Shown in pieces: positions 42,900 to 50,716 of a stretch of DNA of 64,000 nucleotides. The DNA is from Prevotella sp. Lineage in GTDB: Bacteria > Bacteroidota > Bacteroidia > Bacteroidales > Bacteroidaceae. A program made the position numbers and the translations under genes. How positions within the stretch are numbered: position 1 is the first letter of the stretch; each line of letters opens with the position of its first letter. The notes below the pieces were generated by a model, which was given only the letters and a program-made list of their open reading frames with translations, ran no database searches and was not told the origin of the DNA. The stretch lies in NCBI GenBank assembly GCA_017443345.1, contig JAFSNR010000037.1:26598-90597 (forward strand), in the 5' to 3' direction.

Positions 42900-42901
42900 G
42901 C
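42870..42901. terminator. Bidirectional terminator containing the stop codon of the peptidase gene
   Basis: Stem GCTTATTCCTCCCC / GGGGAGGAATAAGC with loop TGCT (14 bp, perfect). The peptidase stop TAA (42897-42899) is inside the right arm and the cysS stop begins 2 bp further on. Followed by T-rich sequence to the right and preceded by A-rich sequence on the left. Confidence 0.9.
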
Positions 42902-42903
42902 CC

Positions 42904-44406
42904 TTATTTACTCAGCTTCCAAGTGACACCATCCTTGGTGTCCTTTACCTCGAAGCCGGCTGCAGCGAGTTCATCGCGGATCTTGTCGCTGGTGGCCCAG
43001 TCCTTATCAGCCTTGGCCTTCGCGCGCAGCTCCAGCACCATATCCACCACCTTGCCGAAGGCTTCCTCACGGGCAGCATTGCCGCCACTTGAGAGTTGGG
43101 AGTTGAGCGTTGAGAGACCCAGGATATCCTCCGCAAAGAGGTGCATCGTCTCCTTCAGCTCCTTCAGACAGTCGGCACAGATCGTAGCCTTGTGATCCGT
43201 CAACTTATTCACCACGGTGCAGGCCTCGAAGAGATTGCTGATCACCTGTGGTGTGGCAAAGTCGTCGTTCATCGCGTCGTAGCATTTCTCGCGCAGACTC
43301 TTCACCACCTTCTCCGTCTCAGCGTCGCACTTGTCTGATACCTGTACGCGCTCAAGGTCGGCGATACCGTTCATCAGCTTCTCCAGTCCCTTCTCAGCTG
43401 CCTGCAGGGCATCGTTCGAGAAGTCTACGGTGCCACGATAGTGGGCAGAGAGGATGAAAAATCGGATGGTCATAGGCGAGTAGGCCTTCTCCAGCTTGTC
43501 GTGATTGCCAGTGAAGAACTGTTCAAGGGTGATGAAGTTACCCAGCGACTTACCCATCTTCTGTCCGTTGATGGTGATCATATTGTTGTGCATCCAGTAT
43601 TTCACGGCTGGATGTCCCATCGAGGCCTGAGCCTGTGCGATCTCACACTCATGGTGGGGGAACACGAGGTCCATACCACCTCCGTGGATATCGAACTCCT
43701 CACCCAGGTACTTCCTGCCCATCGCCGTACACTCGCAGTGCCAGCCTGGGAATCCGTCGCTCCAAGGTGATGGCCAGCGCATGATGTGCTCGGGCTGTGC
43801 CTTCTTCCACAGGGCGAAGTCAGCCTGATTGTGCTTCTCACCTACGCCGTCGAGTTCGCGCGAGGCGTCCTTCACATTCTCCAGCGAACGACCAGAGAGG
43901 ATGCCATACTGATACTTCTTGTTGTAAGCCTCGATGTCGAAATAGATCGAGCCGTTGCTCTCGTAGGCAAATCCGTTGTCGATGATCTGCTTCACCAGTT
44001 GCTGTTGCTCGATGATGTGGCCAGTGGCGTGAGGCTCGATAGAGGGGCGCAGCACACCCAGCGCATCCATCGCCTGATGGTAGCGGTTAGTGTAGTACTG
44101 GGCAATCTCCATAGGCTCCAACTGCTCCAGACGGGCTTTCTTGGCAATCTTGTCCTCACCCTCGTCAGCATCGTGCTCCAGATGACCTACATCCGTAATG
44201 TTACGCACGTACCTTACTTTATATCCCAGGTGCTTCAGATAGCGGAACACGAGGTCGAAGGTAATCGCAGGACGTGCATGTCCCAAGTGGGGATCACCAT
44301 AGACGGTGGGACCACAGACATACATACCTACGTTAGGGGCGTGAAGGGGCTCGAAACGCTCCTTCTGACGCGTCAGTGTATTATAAATAACCAGTTTTGA
44401 TTCCAT
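42904..44406 (-). CDS. cysS: Cysteinyl-tRNA synthetase
   Basis: 500 residues, normal length. The HIGH-type motif is in [16 protein letters not shown], the zinc cysteines follow (WHCEC) and the KMSKS equivalent is KMGKSLGN. It charges tRNA-Cys. A heptad repeat encodes about residues 431-440 ([10 protein letters not shown]) in the C-terminal anticodon-binding region, where the essential enzyme evidently tolerates a loop. Translation is coupled to the upstream STAS gene (TAATG). Confidence 0.96.
   Translation of the reverse strand: MESKLVIYNTLTRQKERFEPLHAPNVGMYVCGPTVYGDPHLGHARPAITFDLVFRYLKHLGYKVRYVRNITDVGHLEHDADEGEDKIAKKARLEQLEPMEIAQYYTNRYHQAMDALGVLRPSIEPHATGHIIEQQQLVKQIIDNGFAYESNGSIYFDIEAYNKKYQYGILSGRSLENVKDASRELDGVGEKHNQADFALWKKAQPEHIMRWPSPWSDGFPGWHCECTAMGRKYLGEEFDIHGGGMDLVFPHHECEIAQAQASMGHPAVKYWMHNNMITINGQKMGKSLGNFITLEQFFTGNHDKLEKAYSPMTIRFFILSAHYRGTVDFSNDALQAAEKGLEKLMNGIADLERVQVSDKCDAETEKVVKSLREKCYDAMNDDFATPQVISNLFEACTVVNKLTDHKATICADCLKELKETMHLFAEDILGLSTLNSQLSSGGNAAREEAFGKVVDMVLELRAKAKADKDWATSDKIRDELAAAGFEVKDTKDGVTWKLSK
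43089..43116. repeat. Heptanucleotide repeat, 4 units, in frame inside cysS
   Basis: Plus-strand units TTGAGAG, TTGGGAG, TTGAGCG, TTGAGAG. On the coding strand they give STLNSQLS-type residues. A further sequence flavour with the same 7-bp unit. Confidence 0.88.
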
Positions 44407-44711
44407 TAGGGTTCAAATTTAAAGATTTTATTAAGACCTGTCAGAGAGAACACGTTCTTCACGTCATCGTTCATGTTGCGCAGGGTGACAGAGCTACCCG
44501 TAGCGATGGCACTTTTCAGGATGCCCAGTAAGATGCGCAGTCCACTCGAAGCGATATATTCCAGTTTGCCGCATTCGATCAAGACATCCTTACCTCCGCC
44601 ATTATAAAGCGGTTTCAGAACCTCCTGTGCCTCTACTGCGGCAGCAGTATCCATCTCTCCTTCTAACGTGGCAAACCACTTGTCGTCGAATTCTTCAATC
44701 TTTGCAATCAT
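44406..44711 (-). CDS. STAS-domain anti-sigma-factor antagonist-like protein
   Basis: 101 residues, a single STAS domain. The conserved segment [15 protein letters not shown] contains the serine (SSG) that is phosphorylated in SpoIIAA/RsbV proteins. In partner switching, the dephosphorylated form binds an anti-sigma kinase. The gene directly follows a PP2C-type phosphatase that could dephosphorylate it and precedes cysS, with a one-base overlap. No RsbW-type kinase is next to it. Confidence 0.92.
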   Translation of the reverse strand: MIAKIEEFDDKWFATLEGEMDTAAAVEAQEVLKPLYNGGGKDVLIECGKLEYIASSGLRILLGILKSAIATGSSVTLRNMNDDVKNVFSLTGLNKIFKFEP

Positions 44712-44722
44712 AAGACCTATGT

Positions 44723-46486
44723 TTATTTGTTTATAATTTTGATAGCGAGCATTGTCAGATCGTCGCTCTGCTCTGCATCCTCCACGAAGTTGGCCACCTC
44801 CTGCGACATGGCTTCCAGCATCTGCTGCGCCCCGTCTTGGGTATGTTGCTTCAGCACGTCCTTCACACGCTTCAGGGTGAACTGCATATGCTGCTTGTCC
44901 TTGGCTTCCGTCAGTCCGTCGGTATAGAGGAAGATGGTCGTCTTTGGAGGAATCTGAATCTCCTGCTCCTCAAACGTCAGGGTATCGAAGATCCCAATAG
45001 GCATATTGGGCTCAGCCTGCAGCTCCTCCACACCCTCACCGACGAGCAGCGGACGATCGTGACCAGCATCACAATAGCGAAGTCGCCCTGAAGTCAAATC
45101 GAGCACACCAATGAAGAAGGTCACGAACATATTCGTCTCGTTAAGCTGACACAAAGGCTCGTTGATCGACTGCATGATGCGTGCAGGACTGTTCTCACGG
45201 GTCGATGCCGAACGGAAGAAGGCGTGGGTCACAGCCATCACCATCGCCGAGGGGACACCCTTGCCACTGACGTCGCCGATACAGAAGAACAGCTTCTCGT
45301 CGCGCAGGAAGAAGTCGAAGAGATCACCTCCCACCTCCTTGGCAGGAACCAGCGAACCGTAGATGTCGAGATCGTCGCGCTCAGGGAACGGTGGAAATGT
45401 CTCAGGCAACATCTGCATCTGGATGACCCTCGCCGCCTGCAACTCACCGTTGATGCGCTCCTGCTCCATCCTGATGCGCTGCAACCGTTGTCTGTTCCTG
45501 GCAAATCCCAATACGATGAGTGCCAGAACCGCCATAGCCACCAGATTGAGCAGTGCGAAGAACACTCCCGAGTGATTCAGCTTGCCATAGACCTCATCGT
45601 CATAGCACACCACCGCGATCTGCCATCGGGGAGCGCCTTGGAAAGAGGTAACGAACACGTAGGCCTCATCGCCGTCATAGCTGATGAATTCGAACACCTT
45701 ACTCTGTCCGCTGCTGGAGGGTTTCTTCACCACGGTGCTGTCGTTGATCATGGCAATCACCCGCTCCAGATCCTGCGCCTTGGCGATAGTCTCTCGCGGT
45801 TTGGCTATCACCGCCCCTTTCTCCGTCAGCAGGAGATCGTACGACGAGGGGTAGATATGCCTGTAGTTCAGCGTGTCGCCCATCCAGTCGAGAGCCACGT
45901 CGATACCAAAGGCAGCCACGAACTTCCCATCCTCGTCGTGGATGGCCTTCGAAAAGGTGACAATCCTCTTCTTCGACTTCCCCCCGACATAAGGTTCCGT
46001 CCAGCCGCTCGTGCCCTCTCTCTCTGCCATCTGATAGAATGGAGATTGGGTGTAGTCATGCTGGGGGCCTGCGATCTGTTCGTTCACAACATCGCCATCC
46101 TTCCAGTAGGAATAAGGTTCGAAGAGACGTCCCTTCTCAGGATAGTAGTCGGGCACGACGGCAATGGCACATCCCGTGACGTTCTTGTGCGACCTGAGCA
46201 CCCACTCTGCAACAGCATAGAGCGAGTCGGGGTCAGCAATGTTGCGCTTCATGTCCCAAACATGACCTTGCAGGGAGTTCTCGACCATCACCAGCGTATT
46301 CCTCGTGACGACGGCCTTGTTCGTCAGCTCCGACTCAGCACGCTTCTCCAACTCCTCGAACAACAGTCCACGCGTATGGAGGTATTGTCCGACGGAAATC
46401 AACTCAATCAGTATGGCCGCCGTGATAATGATGGTCAGACTGGAGTTGGCTCGCAGGAGGTGGAGTATGCGTTTGATCCAGTTCAC
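44723..46486 (-). CDS. Membrane Cache-domain SpoIIE/PP2C-type phosphatase (RsbU-like)
   Basis: 587 residues. A transmembrane helix at about 15-35, an extracytoplasmic double Cache sensor domain (about 40-310; note SGWTEPYVGGKSKKRIVTFSKAI, split, and AAFGIDVALDWM), a second helix near 315-337, a short coiled linker (RIRMEQERINGELQAARVIQMQML, split) and a C-terminal SpoIIE phosphatase (about 360-587; GGDLFDFF, GDVSGKGVPSAM, DAGHDRPLL, YTDGLTEA, SDDLTMLAI). It should sense a small molecule outside and dephosphorylate the STAS partner. It starts 3 bp after the CoA-transferase stop, coupling signalling to fermentation. Confidence 0.93.
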   Translation of the reverse strand: MNWIKRILHLLRANSSLTIIITAAILIELISVGQYLHTRGLLFEELEKRAESELTNKAVVTRNTLVMVENSLQGHVWDMKRNIADPDSLYAVAEWVLRSHKNVTGCAIAVVPDYYPEKGRLFEPYSYWKDGDVVNEQIAGPQHDYTQSPFYQMAEREGTSGWTEPYVGGKSKKRIVTFSKAIHDEDGKFVAAFGIDVALDWMGDTLNYRHIYPSSYDLLLTEKGAVIAKPRETIAKAQDLERVIAMINDSTVVKKPSSSGQSKVFEFISYDGDEAYVFVTSFQGAPRWQIAVVCYDDEVYGKLNHSGVFFALLNLVAMAVLALIVLGFARNRQRLQRIRMEQERINGELQAARVIQMQMLPETFPPFPERDDLDIYGSLVPAKEVGGDLFDFFLRDEKLFFCIGDVSGKGVPSAMVMAVTHAFFRSASTRENSPARIMQSINEPLCQLNETNMFVTFFIGVLDLTSGRLRYCDAGHDRPLLVGEGVEELQAEPNMPIGIFDTLTFEEQEIQIPPKTTIFLYTDGLTEAKDKQHMQFTLKRVKDVLKQHTQDGAQQMLEAMSQEVANFVEDAEQSDDLTMLAIKIINK

Positions 46487-46489
46487 GGT

Positions 46490-47995
46490 TTATTTCACGT
46501 ACTCAGCGAAGTCCGTCAACTTCATGTCGCCCTTACGTGCCAGCGTGTCGTGCATAGCGAAGGCAGCAGGCAGGTTGTGACGTGTCTGTCCCATCTTGGC
46601 AATCTTCAGGTAGTCCCACAGCAGCTGCTTGTAGTCTGGGTGAGCACAGTTCTCGATGATGCATTCTGCACGCTGGATGGGGCCCTTGCCACGCAGGTCG
46701 GCGATACCCTGCTCTGTCACGATGATGTTCACATCGTGCTCCGAGCTGTCCTGATGGCTGACAAATGGTACGATCGAGCTGATCACGCCACCCTTGGCCA
46801 CACTGGGACAAGTGAATATAGAGAGGTACGCATTGCGGATAAAGTCACCTGAACCGCCGATACCGTTCATCATCTTCACACCACTGATGTGAGTAGAGTT
46901 CACGTTACCATAGAGGTCAGCCTCGATGGCGGTATTGATGGCGATCACACCTAAGCGGCGGATGATCTCAGGTGAGTTCGAGATTTCGCTCTGGCGCAGC
47001 GTCAGGTGATCCTTGAAGTAGTCCATGTGGTCGTAAACCTGCATCAGGCACTCGTTAGATACGGTCAGCGAGCAAGCCGAAGCATCCTTCACACGTCCGT
47101 CGAGCATCATGCCGACCACTGAGTCCTGCAGCACCTCGGTATAGATGTTGAAGTCGGGCACGTGCTTGTCCTGTCCCAGTGCACCAAGGATGGCGTTGGC
47201 TGTCGAACCTACACCACTCTGCAGCGGCAGGAACTCCTTGGGGATACGGCCCTTGTGCATCTCCTCTACGAGGAACTCAGCTGTCAGGTAGCCGATCTTG
47301 TCCGTTACAGGGTCGCTGTCCTTGAAGGCACGCGCCTCGTCGGGGATGTTACACTCTACGACACCTACCACCTTCTCCTTGGGGATGCTCACATAGGGCT
47401 GTCCGATGCGGTCGCCTACATGCTCGATGGGGATAGCCTTGCGGTAAGGCGGATCCAGCGGCTCGTATACGTCGTGGATGTATTTCGCGTTGGGGTTGTG
47501 GAAACTGTTCAGCTCCAGGATGACGTGCTTGGCCAGACGGGCAGCCGTGGGAGAGATACCACCAGCGGCAGTCAGATAGACATGATAGTCGTTGCCCACC
47601 TCCTCGATGTCGCACACCTCGAGGATAGCCCAGTCCACATCACCATAGAAACCATAGCGCAACTCCTGTGCCATGTGGCTCAGGTGCAGGTCGTTATAGG
47701 GAATCTCACCCATGTTCACATGCTTGCGGAAGTCGGGGTTCGTCGTGTAGGGCGCACGATAGAGGATAGCCTGTGCGTTTGCCAGGTCACCGTCTGTGCT
47801 CTGTCCCGTAGAAGCTCCTGTGAAAATAGCCACTTTGAACTCGCGGCCGGCCTCGTGCTCAGCCACAGCAATCTTTGCTAACTCTTTGGTTGTTGCCTTG
47901 GCCACACCAGCAGGTGTGAAGCCACTCATGGCGATGTGCTCGCCATTCTTAATCAGTGCCGCAGCCTCGGCGGCAGTCATACGTGTATAAGCCAT
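46490..47995 (-). CDS. Acetyl-CoA hydrolase/transferase family protein (succinyl-CoA:acetate CoA-transferase type)
   Basis: 501 residues. Family motifs: MSGFTPAGVAKA, the catalytic glutamate in YTEVLQDSVV, and GIGGSGDFIRNA. The enzyme moves CoA between carboxylates; in Bacteroidales such proteins serve acetate, succinate or propionate fermentation. First gene of the four-gene operon with RsbU-like phosphatase, STAS protein and cysS, driven by a consensus promoter. Confidence 0.93.
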   Translation of the reverse strand: MAYTRMTAAEAAALIKNGEHIAMSGFTPAGVAKATTKELAKIAVAEHEAGREFKVAIFTGASTGQSTDGDLANAQAILYRAPYTTNPDFRKHVNMGEIPYNDLHLSHMAQELRYGFYGDVDWAILEVCDIEEVGNDYHVYLTAAGGISPTAARLAKHVILELNSFHNPNAKYIHDVYEPLDPPYRKAIPIEHVGDRIGQPYVSIPKEKVVGVVECNIPDEARAFKDSDPVTDKIGYLTAEFLVEEMHKGRIPKEFLPLQSGVGSTANAILGALGQDKHVPDFNIYTEVLQDSVVGMMLDGRVKDASACSLTVSNECLMQVYDHMDYFKDHLTLRQSEISNSPEIIRRLGVIAINTAIEADLYGNVNSTHISGVKMMNGIGGSGDFIRNAYLSIFTCPSVAKGGVISSIVPFVSHQDSSEHDVNIIVTEQGIADLRGKGPIQRAECIIENCAHPDYKQLLWDYLKIAKMGQTRHNLPAAFAMHDTLARKGDMKLTDFAEYVK

Positions 47996-48024
47996 AATTC
48001 TCTTAAATTTGCAAATTTTGCTTG

Positions 48025-48055
48025 CAAAATTAAGAATTTTAGCTTAAACTGCCAA
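48025..48055 (-). promoter_or_regulatory. Promoter of the CoA-transferase operon
   Basis: TTG (48053-48055), 20 bp, TAATTTTG (48025-48032) reading leftward, 30 bp before the start codon. Confidence 0.78.
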
Positions 48056-48075
48056 ATAAAAAACCAAATATCTGA

Positions 48076-48855
48076 CTATATTTCTTCAAATGGCATTTCG
48101 AACACGAAACTCGAGCCACCCACGTAGTGTGTGTCCAGATAGACCACTCCCCCCAGCAGCTTCGCAATCTGGTGGCAGATGGCCAGTCCCATACCGAGTC
48201 CCTCCGTCTGTCCGTCAAACTTCCTGAAGGGTCTGAACAACAGACTCCGACGCTCGTGAGGAATGCCCTCACCCGTGTCGTCGACCCTCAGCTGCAGCAT
48301 CCTGCGCCCAAGCTCCTCGTCGCGATAAGCCTTCGCCTTCAGTGTGATGCTGCCCACCTCCGTGTGGCGGCAGGCGTTCGAGAGGAAGTTCCTCAGCAAC
48401 TGCTCCAGTCGCTTCCCGTCCGTATATATAAAGGTGTCCCTCAGTGCCACGGGATATTCGTGCTTCAGCTTGACGCCCTGCTGCACCTGACCCTTCACGG
48501 CATCGCGCGCCTTGCAGCAGATTTCCATCAGGCTGACCACCGTCTTGTGGAGCGTCAGGTTGCCCCTCTGCATCATCGACAGGTCGAGCATATCGTCGAG
48601 CATCGTCAGCAGTCGGTCTGCGTTCTTGTGTATATGATCCTTCATCATGAGCCGTTCCTCCTCGTCCATGTGCTGCCCTGTCACGCCGTTCAACAGGTCG
48701 TTGAGTCCGATAAGGGCATTCAGCGGTGTACGGATCTCATGACTGATGTTATCCAGAAAGATGTCCTCCAATTCCTTTTCCTTGACACGATCATCCACAC
48801 CTGAGAGCTCGCGCATCTGGGTGTAGAGCGTATCACTATCAATTATTTTCAACAT
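48076..48855 (-). CDS. Sensor-less histidine kinase
   Basis: 259 residues with no membrane segment and no recognisable sensor domain. H box FLDNISHEIRTPLNALIG (His39), N box LRNFLSNACRHTE, G1 VDDTGEGIP and G2 GLGMGLAICHQ are all intact. A soluble kinase with only about 30 residues before the H box must take its signal from a partner protein. No response regulator gene is adjacent. Confidence 0.93.
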   Translation of the reverse strand: MLKIIDSDTLYTQMRELSGVDDRVKEKELEDIFLDNISHEIRTPLNALIGLNDLLNGVTGQHMDEEERLMMKDHIHKNADRLLTMLDDMLDLSMMQRGNLTLHKTVVSLMEICCKARDAVKGQVQQGVKLKHEYPVALRDTFIYTDGKRLEQLLRNFLSNACRHTEVGSITLKAKAYRDEELGRRMLQLRVDDTGEGIPHERRSLLFRPFRKFDGQTEGLGMGLAICHQIAKLLGGVVYLDTHYVGGSSFVFEMPFEEI

Positions 48856-48887
48856 ACGGTTTTTGTTAGGATATGGTTTATTGGCTG

Positions 48888-48919
48888 CAAAGGTAACACT
48901 TTTTACCCCTAAAATCCAA
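48888..48919 (-). promoter_or_regulatory. Promoter of the histidine kinase gene
   Basis: TTG (48917-48919), 21 bp, TACCTTTG (48888-48895) reading leftward, 33 bp before the start. The 150-bp region up to the next gene is AT-rich and otherwise without recognisable structure. Confidence 0.75.
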
Positions 48920-49005
48920 ACAATTCGACAACTTTTTATACCATCTATACAAAAAGGGTACTTTTTACACTAATTAAGACGAAAAGCAGAACAACGAGCC
49001 GTTTT

Positions 49006-49653
49006 TTAGAGGTATTCCATCAGCACATCCCAGACTGCGATGATGTGACAGACGCTGCCCGCGAGCACGAAAAAGTGGAATACCGAATGCATGTATTTGG
49101 TCTTGTTCAGGGAGTAGAACACCGCTCCCGTGATGTAGCTGACACCCTCGGCGATCAGCCAGATGACGGCCGCATCCGATACCGAGTCCATCAGCGGCTT
49201 GAAGGCCACGAGCACGCTCAGTCCCATGCCCACGAAGCACAACGTCTCCAGGTTCGAGTGCTCCTTCAGTCGGATAAAGCTCACGATGGTCCCCGCTATG
49301 GCACAGGTCCAGACGAAGATGAAGAGGCTCCAGCCCCAGTAGCCCTGTGTGCGCAGCGCGACGAGCGTCAGCGGTGAGTACGATCCCGCGATGTGCCAGT
49401 AGATGGCCGCGTGGTCCCACTTCCTCAACCGCTCCTTCCACTTCGAGTGATGCTTGATCGAGTGGTAGAGCGTCGATGCCACGTACGAGCCCAGCATGCC
49501 GAAGAGGTAGAGGATCACCCCCACCCTCGCCCAGTCACTGTCGCTGCGGAACACCCACACCAGGAAGATGATGCCTATCACCACCCCCAGCACGATGCCC
49601 CCGCCGTGCGACGCAGCATTCCAGATCTCCTCGCGTTTCGTATACCTGATCAT
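49006..49653 (-). CDS. Hemolysin III family (PAQR/HlyIII) membrane protein
   Basis: 215 residues from MIRYTKREEIWNAASHGGG. Seven hydrophobic segments with conserved family residues: SHGGG (first helix), STLYHSIKHHSKWKERLRKWDHAAIYWHIAGSYSP (split), and HSVFHFFVLAGSVCH, where the histidines and aspartate form the metal site of PAQR-type proteins. Despite the name, no haemolytic role is implied. A longer in-frame ATG (49701) lies at the promoter and is rejected. Confidence 0.92.
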   Translation of the reverse strand: MIRYTKREEIWNAASHGGGIVLGVVIGIIFLVWVFRSDSDWARVGVILYLFGMLGSYVASTLYHSIKHHSKWKERLRKWDHAAIYWHIAGSYSPLTLVALRTQGYWGWSLFIFVWTCAIAGTIVSFIRLKEHSNLETLCFVGMGLSVLVAFKPLMDSVSDAAVIWLIAEGVSYITGAVFYSLNKTKYMHSVFHFFVLAGSVCHIIAVWDVLMEYL

Positions 49654-49690
49654 CTCGGCTATGGTTTCCTCTTTGACGTTGATTCGGCGG

Positions 49691-49748
49691 CAAAGATACA
49701 AATTTTTCTTTTTTCACTATGCACTTTTCACTATTTTTTGTACCTTTG
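49691..49748. promoter_or_regulatory. Divergent promoters with heptad repeat between them
   Basis: Leftward TATCTTTG (49691-49698) for the HlyIII gene and rightward TACCTTTG (49741-49748) for the patatin gene. Between lie three heptads, TTCACTA, TGCACTT, TTCACTA (49713-49733), of the TTCACTT flavour, over the expected -33 position of the rightward promoter, as at 7442-7485. Confidence 0.65.
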
Positions 49749-49768
49749 CAACAGAATTTAAAGGAATC

Positions 49769-50635
49769 ATGAAGAAAGACGTAGCATTAGTGCTGTCCAG
49801 TGGCGGTGCCCGAGGCCTAGCCCATATCGGCGCCATCGAGGAACTCGAGGCCCACGGCTATCACATCCGTTCGATAGCAGGCTGCTCGATGGGCGCCCTC
49901 ATCGGAGGCGTCTACGCCGCAGGCAAGCTCGAGGAGTTCCGTGCCTGGATGAAGACCATCGACAGGAAGAAGATGCTCGAACTCACCGACTTCTCCCTCT
50001 CGCTGAACCACCTCGCGAAAGGCAAGCGCATCATCGACGCCATCATGGAGTTCGTCCCCGACGTGCCCATCGAGGACCTGCCGATACCCTACTGTGCCGT
50101 TGCCACCGACCTGAAAGCCGGGCGCGAGGTCATCTTCAGGAAGGGCAGCCTGTTCGAGGCCATCCGCGCCAGCATCTCCCTACCATCGTTCTACGAACCC
50201 GTGCGGCGCAACGGCATGGTCCTCATCGACGGCGGCGTACTCAACCCCATCCCCCTGAACCGCATCAGGCGCCACTCAGGCGACATCCTCGTTGGCATCG
50301 ACGTCAGCGGCCACGACTACAAGGCCCAATGGGAACTGCAGGAAGGACTCATCGAGCGCCGCAAGAGAGACAAGTCGCTCAAGGCCCAGATCCTCGACAA
50401 GCTCATCCCCGACAACCTCGATTTCAACTACTACACCGTCCTCTCGCGCACCAGTTCGATGATGATCCGCCAGAACTCCATCCTCATGTCGCGCCTCATG
50501 AACCCCGACATGCTCGTCGACATCCAGATGACCCGCTACGGCAGTTTCGACTACCACAAGTCCGAAAAGATCATCGCCATCGGCCGCCTGAAAACCTCCC
50601 TCGCCATCAGCAAATACGAGAATTTGATGATTTAA
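49769..50635 (+). CDS. Patatin-like phospholipase
   Basis: 288 residues from MKKDVALVLSSGGARG. The oxyanion motif SSGGARGLAHIGAIEEL, the nucleophile elbow GCSMGAL and the catalytic aspartate in DGGVLNP are all present. No signal peptide, so a cytoplasmic or membrane-associated lipid acyl hydrolase similar to the RssA/YchK group. The last codons ATG ATT TAA are part of a 14-bp word repeated at 52488, suggesting that the downstream AAA/nuclease gene was inserted between this gene and its terminator. Confidence 0.93.
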   Translation: MKKDVALVLSSGGARGLAHIGAIEELEAHGYHIRSIAGCSMGALIGGVYAAGKLEEFRAWMKTIDRKKMLELTDFSLSLNHLAKGKRIIDAIMEFVPDVPIEDLPIPYCAVATDLKAGREVIFRKGSLFEAIRASISLPSFYEPVRRNGMVLIDGGVLNPIPLNRIRRHSGDILVGIDVSGHDYKAQWELQEGLIERRKRDKSLKAQILDKLIPDNLDFNYYTVLSRTSSMMIRQNSILMSRLMNPDMLVDIQMTRYGSFDYHKSEKIIAIGRLKTSLAISKYENLMI

Positions 50636-50640
50636 CTGAT
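50627..50640 (+). repeat. Left 14-bp direct repeat flanking the AAA/PD-(D/E)XK gene
   Basis: ATGATTTAACTGAT, identical to 52488-52501. It spans the patatin stop codon. Confidence 0.8.
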
Positions 50641-50665
50641 TTTTTTAAGAAAAAAGTAGTTTGAT

Positions 50666-50697
50666 TTGGTCACAATCATTATTTTTTTGTATTTTTG
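50666..50697 (+). promoter_or_regulatory. Promoter of the AAA/PD-(D/E)XK gene
   Basis: TTG at 50666-50668, 21 bp, TATTTTTG at 50690-50697, 20 bp before the start. The module carries its own promoter. Confidence 0.75.
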
Positions 50698-50716
50698 CAG
50701 AAAAAATTATTGGCTT

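Noticed and set aside
45224-46852. 542-codon open frame on the plus strand
   Set aside because: Antisense to the RsbU-like and CoA-transferase genes; composition is histidine/arginine-rich and without motifs.
49006-49653. Haemolysin
   Set aside because: HlyIII/PAQR family membership does not imply haemolytic activity; most members are membrane enzymes or receptors.
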